Shown here: positions 1 to 9,141 of the stretch, one piece after another
Position numbering within the stretch: the first letter of the stretch is position 1
Layout: the number at the start of each line of letters is the position of its first letter
Origin: Brachionus koreanus
Taxonomy: Eukaryota; Rotifera; Eurotatoria; Ploima; Brachionidae
Length of the DNA: 17,900 nt
NCBI GenBank assembly: GCA_016987375.1
Contig: PJRA01000509.1
Location: forward strand, 1 to 17,900
Reading direction: 5' to 3'
Position numbers and translations under genes: made by a program
Notes under the pieces: generated by a model
Told to the model about the DNA's origin: nothing
What the model saw: the letters and a program-made list of their open reading frames with translations, nothing else
Databases searched by the model: none

Positions 1-24
1 AAATCAAAATAACTCACTGAATAG

Positions 25-1460
25 ATGGATTATCATTTGGACTCAAGAGAACACGATGCAGACTACTTTGCTTCAAGTCCAGATAAGGATAACAAAATGG
101 TAGATTTTTCATACTAAATTAAACTTTTTACTAAAAAAAAATTTTCTTTTCTAATTAGACTGAATCTAGATTAATAACGATGCAAAATTATCAAGTGCTT
201 GAAACACCTTCGTCTTCAAGGTCGAACGCTTCACCTTGTTCCAACTCATCTTCACCTATTATCTCTAAATCGAACGGAAAACAAAATACTAATTCTAATA
301 AGCCAGCACAACTTCAAAATTTAACCACCAAAGCCCAGAATGTTGGAGCGTCTGAATCTGATCGTCCACCCCATTCTTATATAGCTTTGATTTCAATGGC
401 AATATTAAGCAAAATAGACAGAAAAATACTTCTTAACGAAATCTACGATTGGGTTATTCAAAATTTTCCATATTACCAAAGTCGCACGGATAAAAGTTGG
501 AGAAACAGCATCCGACACAATTTGTCACTAAACGAATGTTTCATTAAAGTTGGAAAAGCCGGCAATGGTCGAGGCTATTATTGGTCGATTCATTCAGCTA
601 ATTTAAACGATTTTAAAAAAGGAGACTTTAGAAGAAGACAAGCCAGGCTCAGGGCTAAACATGACAAAAATCATGCTTCTAATACAAAGTCGCCTAAAGA
701 AACAAAAGAAAAAATACTAACTAATCCGCCAAATCAAAGTTCGCAAAATTTTCAAACTAGTTTTTATCCAATTACATCATCATCATCATCGTACACAAGT
801 TCTGATTTTGGAAATTTTTACGGCCAAAACACATATCAAACATGTTCTTACCCGAACACAAGCTCATATGAAAGCAATGAATATTTCTATGCATTCAACA
901 ATGATCAAAATATAAATGAGCCTAATTATCTCTCGCCCAATATTTCTTCTTCCTCTGTTTCATCAAAAGAATCGTCCTCTTCCAATGGTCTTCTTTCTAC
1001 AACGCCACTTAATCAAACTCCTTTGACTCCTCTTACACCAATTACAACAAATAATAAATCATCATCTTCTTCCTCTTCTACTTCATCGTCACTTTCATCA
1101 TCTCCTCTTTCTTCGACAAATGTGTCATCTTCATCTTGCTTATTCAATCAAAACTATAATCATTTCAATTCAAATGGATGGTTTCAGCAGCCTATTTTGG
1201 ATCAATTTCAAACAAACAATGTTTACTCATATCCGAATAATAACACTGCTAATATGTATCAAAATCAAAGTTATTATGGATACAATACTCAAACACCGTT
1301 AAATCAATCAAATAATTCAATATTGTTACCTATAAATAATGAATCAAATATTGGCGAAACACAACAACCCAATATGGATAATTTGATATACTGTACAACT
1401 TCAAATCAAACAAACGATTACGCTCAATACGCCAATAGACCAAATTTCAGTTTTTTATAA
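25..1460 (+). CDS. FoxQ2: FoxQ2-like forkhead transcription factor (2 coding exons)
   Basis: A nuclear DNA-binding regulator. FoxQ2 proteins usually pattern the anterior/apical region of animal embryos (family knowledge). I join 25..99 and 159..1460, giving 458 aa. The first exon (MDYHLDSREH...) ends at ATG|GTAG, the 59-nt intron ends CTAATTAG, and the second exon stays in frame. An in-frame TAG sits directly before the ATG at 25. A start at 180 would give 426 aa. The forkhead domain spans about residues 94-190 and shows RPPHSYIALISMAIL, the recognition helix WRNSIRHNLSLNECFIK, GRGYYWSIH and GDFRRRQARLRAKH. HSYIAL plus GDFRRRQAR points to FoxQ2 rather than FoxD, L or G. The rest is disordered and rich in Ser, Asn, Gln and Tyr, with long Ser runs encoded by TCN codons and a TCA tandem at 777-790. 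I see no clear EH1 repressor motif. Family call firm; the small first exon is likely, not proven. Confidence 0.85.
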
Positions 1461-1695
1461 ATCTTAATATTTGTCTCTATTTTAATTTATTTAAAGCAAA
1501 AAAAATTTTTTTTTAGTCTAAGATTCATAGGATTTTAAATATTCGACAAATACTCAACGAATGAAATGAGAATTATAAAATCGCAAAAGTGTTATCGTTT
1601 TGTTTCTACTTTTTTTTTTATTTTCATAGAAAAAATATGTGTTTTGTATTATATTACATCGAAGGTAATTTTTTACTGATTCTTGATTAGGCCTT

Positions 1696-1701
1696 AATAA
1701 A
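1696..1701 (+). terminator. Poly(A) signal candidate for the FoxQ2-like gene
   Basis: AATAAA lies 236 nt after the stop codon, and a second copy is at 1766-1771. Either would give a short 3' UTR typical of compact genomes. Such hexamers are common by chance in DNA this A+T rich, so use is inferred. Confidence 0.4.
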
Positions 1702-2268
1702 CTTTTATTTTTCACATTGGGATTTTTGTAAATATATACTTTTTTAAATTATAAAATTCAAACTAAATAAAATAGATAAATTTTTAAAAATTTTTGTCTC
1801 TAATTATTTATATTTTTCATCAATTCTGTTTCAAAGAAAAAATTTCTCAAATTTTTTTTATATTTTTTTATTATAATTTTTTAAACTAATTTCCAACTAT
1901 TTGTTGCATTTAAATTTTTGATTTCAAGAGAAATTTAAATTGTAATTTATCTAGTAATTTATTATGCAATGCTAAATATATGTCATCAATAAGTTAAAAC
2001 CACTATGATCAAATTTGCTTATTTATTTTGAAAATTTAAGATGGGTAAATATAAAAATTTTTATTAATTTATCCTATAAGGTTCAATTTGATCATTGATT
2101 GTAAGAAAAATATTTTAAAACTTTTGCTAAACAAAAAAAATAAAAAATGAAACTAAAATTTAAGCATAAACAAGTAATTATCAAAGTATATTTTAATACA
2201 TATTTCTTAATATCTAATTTAATCTAAGTAAATTAAAATATAATCCCTAGAAAAACATTTCTTTAAAA

Positions 2269-2284
2269 ATGTAAATATTTACAT
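2269..2284. promoter_or_regulatory. 16-bp perfect palindrome with two forkhead-like half sites
   Basis: The sequence ATGTAAATATTTACAT is its own reverse complement. Each half contains GTAAATA, a variant of the forkhead consensus RYAAAYA, in inverted and overlapping arrangement. It lies about 0.8 kb downstream of the forkhead gene. Function is inferred only; palindromes of A/T bases arise easily here. Confidence 0.3.
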
Positions 2285-2425
2285 AAAAATATGGTCCTAA
2301 TTAAATTTATGATTTTGATTTAATTAAAAGTAAAAATTCGTATTGATATTTATTTTTTCGAAAATTGACTACTGAATTCAAAATGCAAATAAAAAATTGT
2401 GAATTTCTAAACCTATCTAAATTGA

Positions 2426-2475
2426 TTAAAACCCTAAATATATAAATTTTACCTAGTTATACATTTAGGTTTTAA
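2426..2475. repeat. Near-perfect inverted repeat (hairpin)
   Basis: The left arm 2426-2445 (TTAAAACCCTAAATATATAA) pairs with the right arm 2457-2475 over about 19 bp, with one bulged C and one mismatch, around an 11-nt loop. This is far longer than other inverted repeats I noticed in the window. It could be a small RNA hairpin, a terminal-inverted-repeat element remnant or a 3'-end structure. I see no coding potential. Confidence 0.6.
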
Positions 2476-2793
2476 CTTAAAATATTCAATAGAAAATCCA
2501 TCAAAATACCAAATAAAATTAAATAAAAGAAAATTTTTTGAAAAGAGTATTGTTAAAATATTTTATTAAATGCATTCAAGGGAAATATTAATTGAAAAAA
2601 TATTTTTTTCTTATTTAGATAGTATCAAATTAGCAAGCATTCTATTTTAAATTGCTTTATTCTTTTTCAGTCCTTTCTCATAATTTTGTCATTCAAATTT
2701 TTGATTTTTTCGATAAAAGTTATGCATTTAATTTAAAAATTTAAAAACTTTTTTTTTTTTTAAAGAAAACAGTTTAAAAAAAAATTAATTTGG

Positions 2794-2799
2794 TTTATT
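2794..2799 (-). terminator. Poly(A) signal overlapping the TYW5 stop codon
   Basis: On the minus strand AATAAATAAACC covers the last Asn-Lys codons and the TAA stop, so the first AATAAA begins inside the reading frame. If it is used, the 3' UTR would be only about 10-30 nt. Further AATAAA hexamers downstream on the minus strand are alternatives. Confidence 0.35.
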
Positions 2800-3954
2800 T
2801 ATTATCTAAATTTTCTTGAAAATTTTGAATTATTCTTTTACTATAGAACATTTTATAATGTAAAGGCAATTGATTTAGTTCTTTTATTGCTTTATCACCA
2901 AAATGAAATGCTTTTTGAGCAATAAGTAGATCTTTGTTTCCATAGGTATCTTTTTTTTCATAAAATTTATCATCTAGATGTTTCCAAAATACGTTTACGC
3001 CAATGCTAAATGATAAACTAATCACATTGTGCAACCATAATGCTTAAAAAAATATATTTATTAGCTTATTTTGTTGAGAAAAAACAATGAAAATAAAGTA
3101 AAAATTACACGGAATAAAGATACTATCTCCAGGTTCAAGAATGCATTCATATCGTTTGGCTTGGTAAAATAAAGGATATTTTGTCAAATCAGGACTGTCA
3201 ACTTGAATAACTTGAGATTTATCGCCCTTCATATACAGTTTATCCACATCTGAAGGAGGAAATAAAATAACTCTCTTTGCCCCACTTATTTGAATCAGAA
3301 TGTTATCCATAATCTTCTTAGTTTTTTATAAATTTTCAAAAAATTTTTGGAAAAATTACATCATAATGTGTCCAAAGTCTTAAATCAGCTGAACTGATTC
3401 TAAATACACTAGAGAAAAATTTTTCCGATTCAAAAAAAGGAGGAAATTGAATATCATTAAATAAATCGGGGTAATCCATTTGAATGTTGGCAATATCTTT
3501 TCTATCATCTTGGCCCAATGAACGAAGATAATATTTTTCATTTTCATCAATAAAAAAATTGGTTTGTTTATTTTTAGAAGCTCTTCTAATAAGTTCATTG
3601 AAGGGCAAAGTTCTTGTAATGTGTTTTTAGTCAATTTTCATTAAGATATAGCAAATAACTCACCTATAGAGAAAATTTTTGTCGATAAAGTTCATTTCAG
3701 TTTTTGATGAAACATGAATTTTAACATCTCTGTTTTTTAATTTTTCTGCCAAATAATCTACATTCCACTTTTCTAAACAAGGTCCATAATTAAAATTTTT
3801 GAAAACAAAAGGTTCCCTCTAAAATTTATTCTAATTTTTTTGCTTAAAAATATATAATTTAAATTACTTTATCTCTGATCCAATCTTGAGCAGTATTTAC
3901 ATCTGATAAAATTTGAACCGGAATTGCATTAAGCTTTACATCATTTTTACTCAT
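2795..3954 (-). CDS. TYW5: TYW5, tRNA wybutosine-synthesizing JmjC hydroxylase (5 exons)
   Basis: A Fe(II)/2-oxoglutarate-dependent JmjC oxygenase. The family hydroxylates the wybutosine side chain at position 37 of tRNA-Phe. Exons on the minus strand are 3954..3868, 3818..3664, 3612..3360, 3313..3109 and 3042..2795, with introns of 49, 51, 46 and 66 nt. All joins keep frame and yield 315 aa, the length of human TYW5 as I recall it. The HxD of the iron triad is in [14 protein letters not shown] and the distal His is in [11 protein letters not shown], which is split by intron 4. Other family signatures are [39 protein letters not shown] and DTYGNKD. The third intron falls just after the iron-binding Asp. 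The AATAAA overlapping the stop codon is listed separately. The gene is divergent from WDR43 across 658 bp. I am very sure of the family and fairly sure of each join. Confidence 0.93.
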
Positions 3955-4612
3955 TTTTAAACTTAATCATAAAAAATTATGATTTAATTTTAAAATTTAC
4001 CAAACCTATAGAATTAAAAAAATGCAGAAATTTTTTCTTTTCAAAGTTAGCAATTAAATGAAATTAAATAAGTAAAAATAAAAAAAATTTTTAATAAACG
4101 ATAAAAAAGAAATTCAGATTTATCTTTGTATTTTGAAAATTTTTTTTAATTTTAAATTGCTCAGAATCAGTAAATAAATATAAAGCCAACTATAAATTGT
4201 CATTTTTAATTGAACATCTATTTCTATGCTATTTTTACTAAAACACTAAAATTCCTTTGTTGTTTTCCTGACTGAATTTGTAAAAAAAATTTTCATCTAT
4301 TTTGATTAAAAATTTTGATTTCTTTTTCTAAAACAATAATTCTAAATAATACAATAAAATCATTTAGAAATTTTTTTAAAATTAACTATACTAAATATGA
4401 AAAATGTCTATTTAGTTTCGATAATTTTAAGTTTTAGCACAGTTTTAGTCTTATAAATTTTTTGCAAAATTTATGCTCTCTTCTACCTAGTATAACGAAC
4501 ATGTGCGCTAAAATATAAAAAAAATATACTTGAATTCATTGAAATAAATAAATTTTTTTGAAAAACAAAAACTTCTTTTTAAACCAGAAACAAATATACA
4601 AATATACGATAG
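3955..4612. promoter_or_regulatory. Divergent promoter region between TYW5 and WDR43
   Basis: These 658 bp separate two start codons facing apart and must contain both promoters unless unseen 5' exons exist. The DNA is A+T rich with poly(A) and poly(T) tracts. I found no strict TATA box at a convincing distance from either ATG, and no open reading frame of note. Confidence 0.5.
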
Positions 4613-6958
4613 ATGCAACGTTTAGCTAATAGTATTGATTTGATATGTTCAGTTAGTTCAAATGGAGACTGTTTAGCAATTTGTAACCCAGATGGCGTTA
4701 TAAAATTTTATGAAACATTAACTTCTAACTTGAAATTAGAATATTCCTCAAGCTCGCATTTGCAAGCTATATGTTCTTGTTTGGCCTGGTCAAAACTCAA
4801 ACGTGTTCACAATTCTGCCACAAACACAAAATTAAAACGGTTAAAAACAAATTTAGAACAAAAAAATAGATCAATTGAAAAGGACCTAAATGATTTAGAT
4901 CTTATCGCTATAGGAACAGCTGATGGATCCATTTTGATTTACAGTTTATCAAAAGCTTCTTTACATACTCATTTGAAAGAGGATACACATTCGAATAAAA
5001 TGAATGATATCTGCTGGTGTCCAAATTTTACCGATTCCATTTTTTCATGCTCTGACGACGGCTTTATTATTGAATGGTCATTGCTCGAGTCTACAATTAA
5101 ATCCAAATGGAAGGCTTCAAAAACAGCTGTGACTTCTATTTCGATTGATCCATCTAATCAATATTTAATTTGCTCATCAAAAACAATAAGCGTTTGGGAT
5201 TTAAAATCAAGGACCAAAATCAAGACTCTTACTGGACATTCAAATGATATATTCAAAATGGAATTCTTAAATGATACTAACGAAGGACTGCAGTATTTTA
5301 TTTCAGCAGCTAATAATGACAGAATAATAAATTCGTGGGCAATAAATAAAACAGATATAGAGCAGACATTAACACAAACGATTCAATCGTTTACTTTAAA
5401 TGATGGTCCGTCATTTATTAATGTTGTAAATGTAAAAAAAGGTGAAAGTTTGAAAGGCGTTATTCTAATAGCAGTCACCCAAAAAGGTTCAATATCCTTA
5501 TTCAATTACAATATTTCTAAAACTGAAAAATCTAGTTTAAAAAAGCCTTTAAAACCACTTTATAATCTAAAAATTGAGACTCAAGAAGGTGCCCCATTAA
5601 AAATCCTTGCTGCATTTTTAGTTGATCCTCAAAACCAAAAATTAGATTCGATTGAAACATCAAAAGATGACGAAAGTTACATCGAGGATTTAAACAATAG
5701 CTGCTTTATATATATTGTTTATGGATCTCATGTCAATCCAATAATTGAAAAAATAGAATTTACTCAACTAGATGAATCAAAAAAGATTCTTAAAAGAGAG
5801 GACCCTTATAAGAGTTCTGTTAATTTACAATCACAATCAACAAAAATTGAGACACCTTTAATTTCAAAAGACTTGAAAGTACTAGTACCTGGTTATACGG
5901 GACCTCAAGCTGGTGTTAATATGACTAACCAAAAGAGAAAATCGACTGAACCAAGTCAAATGAGCTTGGAAGAGCGACTAAATGTTATGGGACTAACGTC
6001 AATGGAACCAAATGGCGAATCATTTTATAAAAATGGACATGTACCAAAAACCGATAATTTATTAGTCCTATTGGTTCAAGGATTGCAAAGTAACGATTCG
6101 AAAATGCTAAATGTAAGATCAATTTAAAAAATTTAATCAAAAATAAAACAAATTTTTTAATTTAGCACATTTTGCAACACAAAAATGAAAAAGTAATTGC
6201 CAAGACAGTTAGAATGATGCCAACAAACTTTGTTGTTCAATTAATAAAAGAACTAAATAAGCGACTTCAAGGTCATGCCCAATCAGGTCTTGGTTTAATT
6301 AAGTGGTTAAAATCAGTTTTAATGATTCACACATCATATCTAATGTCTTATCCGGATCTAATAGAATCATTAGGCTCCGTTTACGAAATGATGAATGCAC
6401 GTACTAAATTATTTCCTCAATTATCTAAATTACAAGGAAAGCTTCAATTGGTTATGTCTCAAGTTACAAGCCAGACTGAAGATTTGCCAAACAGTAATGA
6501 TAAAGAACCATTATTGTATTATCAAGATTCTAGTAGCGAAGATGAGCAGATTGAAGATGAACTAATTCCGAGTCATTCTGAGTTTGACGAGTATGTTTTT
6601 TCAGATGAAGAAGATGAAGAAGAATCTAATCATGATGAAGATCAGGATCAAGATGAAATAATGGCTGAGATAGAAAATAAGCAAGTTATTAAAAAAGGAG
6701 TCAATTCTTTTAAAAAAAAACAAGATTTATCAAGAAATTCCTTATTAGTAAATGTAAAAATTTGTCGCATTCTTAAATTTTAATATTTTAACCTATTTGA
6801 ACATAAAGAATAAAAGAGCAGATTCCGATGAAGATGAGGAGGATGAAAATGATTACGACGATGAAGATGAGATAAAGAATGGTTTTGAACATCTCAAAAA
6901 ATCTACTAAATTTGAAGAAGATGAAGATAATGATGAAGATGATGAGGATGATGAATAA
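4613..6958 (+). CDS. WDR43: WDR43/UTP5, small-subunit processome WD40 protein (3 exons)
   Basis: A nucleolar component of the t-UTP/UTP-A complex, needed for pre-18S rRNA transcription and processing (family knowledge). Exons are 4613..6112, 6166..6753 and 6809..6958, giving 745 aa. Both introns are short (53 and 55 nt) and phase 0. An in-frame TAG directly precedes the ATG. Residues about 1-300 form WD40 repeats, for example 'SCSDDGFIIEWSL' and 'SSKTISVWDLKSRTKIKTL' followed by GHSNDIF. A linker holds VLVPGYTGPQAG. The UTP12 domain begins around residue 480 (LVQGLQSNDSKMLN|HILQHKNEKVIAKTV) and runs to about 590, so intron 1 interrupts it. The C terminus is very acidic, in two Asp/Glu tracts split by intron 2. 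A GT three bases before the phase-0 boundary of exon 2 (6748) is an equally possible donor and would remove two residues. Identification is confident. Confidence 0.92.
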
Positions 6959-6975
6959 TATTAAAAATATTGATA

Positions 6976-6981
6976 AATAAA
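6976..6981 (+). terminator. Poly(A) signal candidate for WDR43
   Basis: AATAAA starts 18 nt after the WDR43 stop codon, which would give a very short 3' UTR. No better-placed hexamer is needed, but chance occurrence is high in this composition. Confidence 0.45.
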
Positions 6982-7300
6982 ATTTAAAAAATTTACACCT
7001 CTATTCTAAATGTATTCTCTCTAGAATAAAATCCTCTAAATATTTTACAAAAAATTTTTGAACAGAGTAAACTAGTAATTTATTTTAAGTTCCCAATTTT
7101 TGTCAAGAATCAAAATTTAGAAAAAAATTATTGAATATGACCATATATATTGGAATAGTTATAAATTATATATCAAATAATCTTTATCAAGTTTTGAAAA
7201 TTTATGAAAATATAATTATATATACAAACCTTCCATGTCGTTTAAATCACAACATGTTGTATGTTAATATTTTTGGAAAAACTGATTTTAGCAGATTAAA

Positions 7301-7633
7301 TTAATTTCTAGCGCTTTTCCTCTTTAATGCCGCGGCGGGTGCTTCGATTACTGATCTTTTCACCAGATTTTTAACCAGATCCATCTTTTCTAATCTATTC
7401 ACTATTTTATAGATTTCAATAAAATCCGCTTTAACTCATCTTTCACTCAAGTTTTTCAGACTAATCCAGATCTTTTTGCAGCATCGCTCTTTAAAAGACT
7501 TTATTTGCTGTGCCAAATATTTAAGAATTAATTGCATTCTATTTGAAACGCATTCAGATAGGCCATTTATGTAGGAAAAAAAGTAGAATGAGTTCAAGCA
7601 CAGATACTTACCTCCGACAATTTCGAAACTCCA
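7301..7633 (-). mobile_element. Decayed LINE (non-LTR retrotransposon) ORF2 fragment
   Basis: One minus-strand frame of 111 codons runs from 7633 to a TAA at 7301 with a single internal TGA (7436-7438). The upstream part contains 'FYFFSYINGLSECVSNR', which resembles the palm segment LFLIYINDLPE that ends motif B' and leads to the catalytic FADD box of LINE reverse transcriptases. Further on, 'WISLKNLSER' is followed, after the stop, by 'VKADFIEIYKIVNRLEKMD', which matches the thumb-region pattern SLEERRxRGDLIxxYKILNGLE seen near the ORF2 C terminus. The catalytic FADD box and everything between are missing, so the copy carries an internal deletion. The TGA replaces an expected Arg codon, consistent with CGA to TGA decay. 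Clade is not resolvable by eye (CR1/Jockey-like is possible). I see no target-site duplication or tail. Confidence 0.7.
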
Positions 7634-7912
7634 TCACTAAGCAAAAAAAAAGTTTATCTTTAGATTTCTAGTGAGAATGTCAATGAAAAAAAAAAATATT
7701 TTAGTTTAAGGAAAAATTTTAGTAATTTTAAATTTATAATTTTATTTAAAATAAAAAATTTTGCTAAAAAATTAAAAAAATTGTGAGATATCTTAATATA
7801 ACATTCTATATAACAATTATCAAAATAAGTGCAAAAATTTTCTTCTGAACGCTTTCGAATACAATCAAAATTAAACAATTTCTACCACTTTAACTTATTA
7901 CCAATTTGCATT

Positions 7913-8641
7913 TTAATATTTCTTGTTTTCGGCGTATGACCTAGTATTTACATCATTATGATTTAGTATTCCGGCTGATGAAATTGGTGAGGCTGTCAGT
8001 GATTCAATTTTTTCCCGTAAAGCTGCCTTTTTTGCAATCACATAATTTATCTCTGGATTAAAATCATTATCGCCAATAAATGAAACGTTAATTCTAGGTG
8101 AATAGGATAATTTATCAATTTTGTTTTTTTCAGCTCTCGTCGAGCATTCTGAATTTTTATAATGAAACTCTCGGTAATTTTTTGAACTATTATTAAAATT
8201 GGAATCAGTGTAACGAAACGGTTGCATTTTTATGCTTTCTTTTTTTGGATCTGGCTTCAATTGTTGTGTAGAATCTGCTTTACTAAGACTAAACTCTTTT
8301 TCAGAATCTGATTCGTCATCAAATGGCATTTTTCCATTATCTTTTTGTTTTTTGTTATTTTTGCATATCTCAAGAGCCACGTATAGAAAAATATTGCTTC
8401 CTAGATAAATAAACCATGCTAGAATCCAATACCATTCAAACACAGCGTAAAAAACTCCTAAAGATATGTTTACAGTCGCTAAGGCAATAGCAGTTGTCTT
8501 TATGTTTTTGTTCATAAGTTTGAAAAAGTTATTGCAAAATCCTGATTTGTATTGGATGGCTTTATTTTTCTCGTTTTCATCGATATAATATTCAATTTTT
8601 TTGTTTTGTTGTTTCCTTAAATTTGAAACCGAGGTAAACAT
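7913..8641 (-). CDS. Unrecognised two-transmembrane protein, 242 aa
   Basis: A single open exon with no recognised family. The N-terminal 48 residues are hydrophilic and basic. Two hydrophobic helices follow, at about 49-70 (TTAIALATVNISLGVFYAVF) and 72-92 (WILAWFIYLGSNIFLYVALEI), separated by an EWYW turn, so a helical hairpin with both ends on the same side is likely. Residues 93-242 are polar, rich in Lys, Ser, Asp and Asn, and look disordered; an alanine-rich helix (VIAKKAALREKIESL) lies near residue 210. There is no signal peptide and no Cys or His pattern. A TATA box lies 43 nt upstream of the ATG, which supports this start and implies a very short 5' UTR. It is divergent from the TRPA gene. 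The long intact frame and the TATA box make it probably real; function is unknown. Confidence 0.75.
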   Translation of the reverse strand: MFTSVSNLRKQQNKKIEYYIDENEKNKAIQYKSGFCNNFFKLMNKNIKTTAIALATVNISLGVFYAVFEWYWILAWFIYLGSNIFLYVALEICKNNKKQKDNGKMPFDDESDSEKEFSLSKADSTQQLKPDPKKESIKMQPFRYTDSNFNNSSKNYREFHYKNSECSTRAEKNKIDKLSYSPRINVSFIGDNDFNPEINYVIAKKAALREKIESLTASPISSAGILNHNDVNTRSYAENKKY

Positions 8642-9141
8642 TCTGATTAGATTAAAAAATGAAAATTGCCTAATCAGGAAGCACTTTATACTCTTGTTCA
8701 GATAACAAATAGGAAATCATATAATAAATCATTTTGCTAAATTAAAATTTAGCATCAAAATTGAAATCATTTAAATGCTCATTTCAAATCTAATCAGCAT
8801 ATTGAAAACGTGATTATTCAGCTTTTATAAGACTTTAAAAACAAATTCATGTTCATGATCTTTGTGGCTTGTATTTAAAAGACAGTGACAATCAAAAACA
8901 TTTTTATCATTCTTTAGTCTTATAAATATTTATTAATAACAATTATTAACAATTTAAAGTTTAAAAAAAAATTAATAAATCATGTTTGTCTTTATTTTAC
9001 ATGTTCTTCAATTAGTTGAAATTTGAAAGCTTGTCATTGAAATTTTAATATCTCTAAAAAAGTTTAGAGAATTTGGATCATAGAAAATCAATAGAAAAAT
9101 AACTAAAGTTGTGAATTATTTAATTAATATTTTTTAGATAA
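8642..9141. promoter_or_regulatory. Divergent upstream region with repeated CTAATCAG
   Basis: Between the two-TM gene and the TRPA gene, the octamer CTAATCAG occurs at 8670-8677 and 8790-8797, and its reverse complement CTGATTAG at 8643-8650. The TAATC/GATTA core resembles homeodomain sites. A TATAAATA at 8921-8928 points toward the TRPA gene. TTTTTAG at 9131-9137 looks like a splice acceptor just before the TRPA ATG, so a 5' UTR intron or a trans-splice site is possible. No coding segment seen. Confidence 0.45.
8684..8690 (-). promoter_or_regulatory. TATA box of the two-TM gene
   Basis: On the minus strand GAGTATAAAGTGC places TATAAAG 43-49 nt upstream of the ATG at 8641. With the usual 25-30 nt spacing, transcription would begin about 15-20 nt before the ATG. 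Confidence 0.5.

Larger units (their letters stand above)
1461..2794. other. Convergent intergenic region, no gene seen
   Basis: This space separates the 3' ends of the FoxQ2-like gene (plus) and TYW5 (minus). It is strongly A+T rich with many stops in all frames, and I see no conserved coding segment or tRNA. It must hold both 3' UTRs. Two structured elements, a palindrome at 2269-2284 and a hairpin at 2426-2475, are listed separately. Confidence 0.6.
6959..7912. other. Convergent intergenic region with transposon remnant
   Basis: This space lies between the 3' ends of WDR43 and the two-TM gene. Outside the LINE remnant at 7301-7633 it is plain A+T-rich DNA. The remnant is visibly richer in G and C, including a short GCCGCGGCGGGTGC stretch near 7328. 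A minus-strand AATAAA (7741-7746) could serve the two-TM gene. Confidence 0.55.

Noticed and set aside
1120..1302. 60-codon plus-strand frame within the FoxQ2-like gene
   Set aside because: It is a shifted-frame shadow of the long forkhead reading frame.
7622..7660. Minus-strand CGGAG|GTAAGTA splice-donor look-alike after a short ATG frame
   Set aside because: The same bases read in another frame as part of the LINE remnant, and I found no matching downstream exon.
7660..7878. Minus-strand 72-codon Phe/Lys-rich frame
   Set aside because: The composition is what random A+T-rich DNA yields, and it lies in the likely 3' UTR of the two-TM gene.
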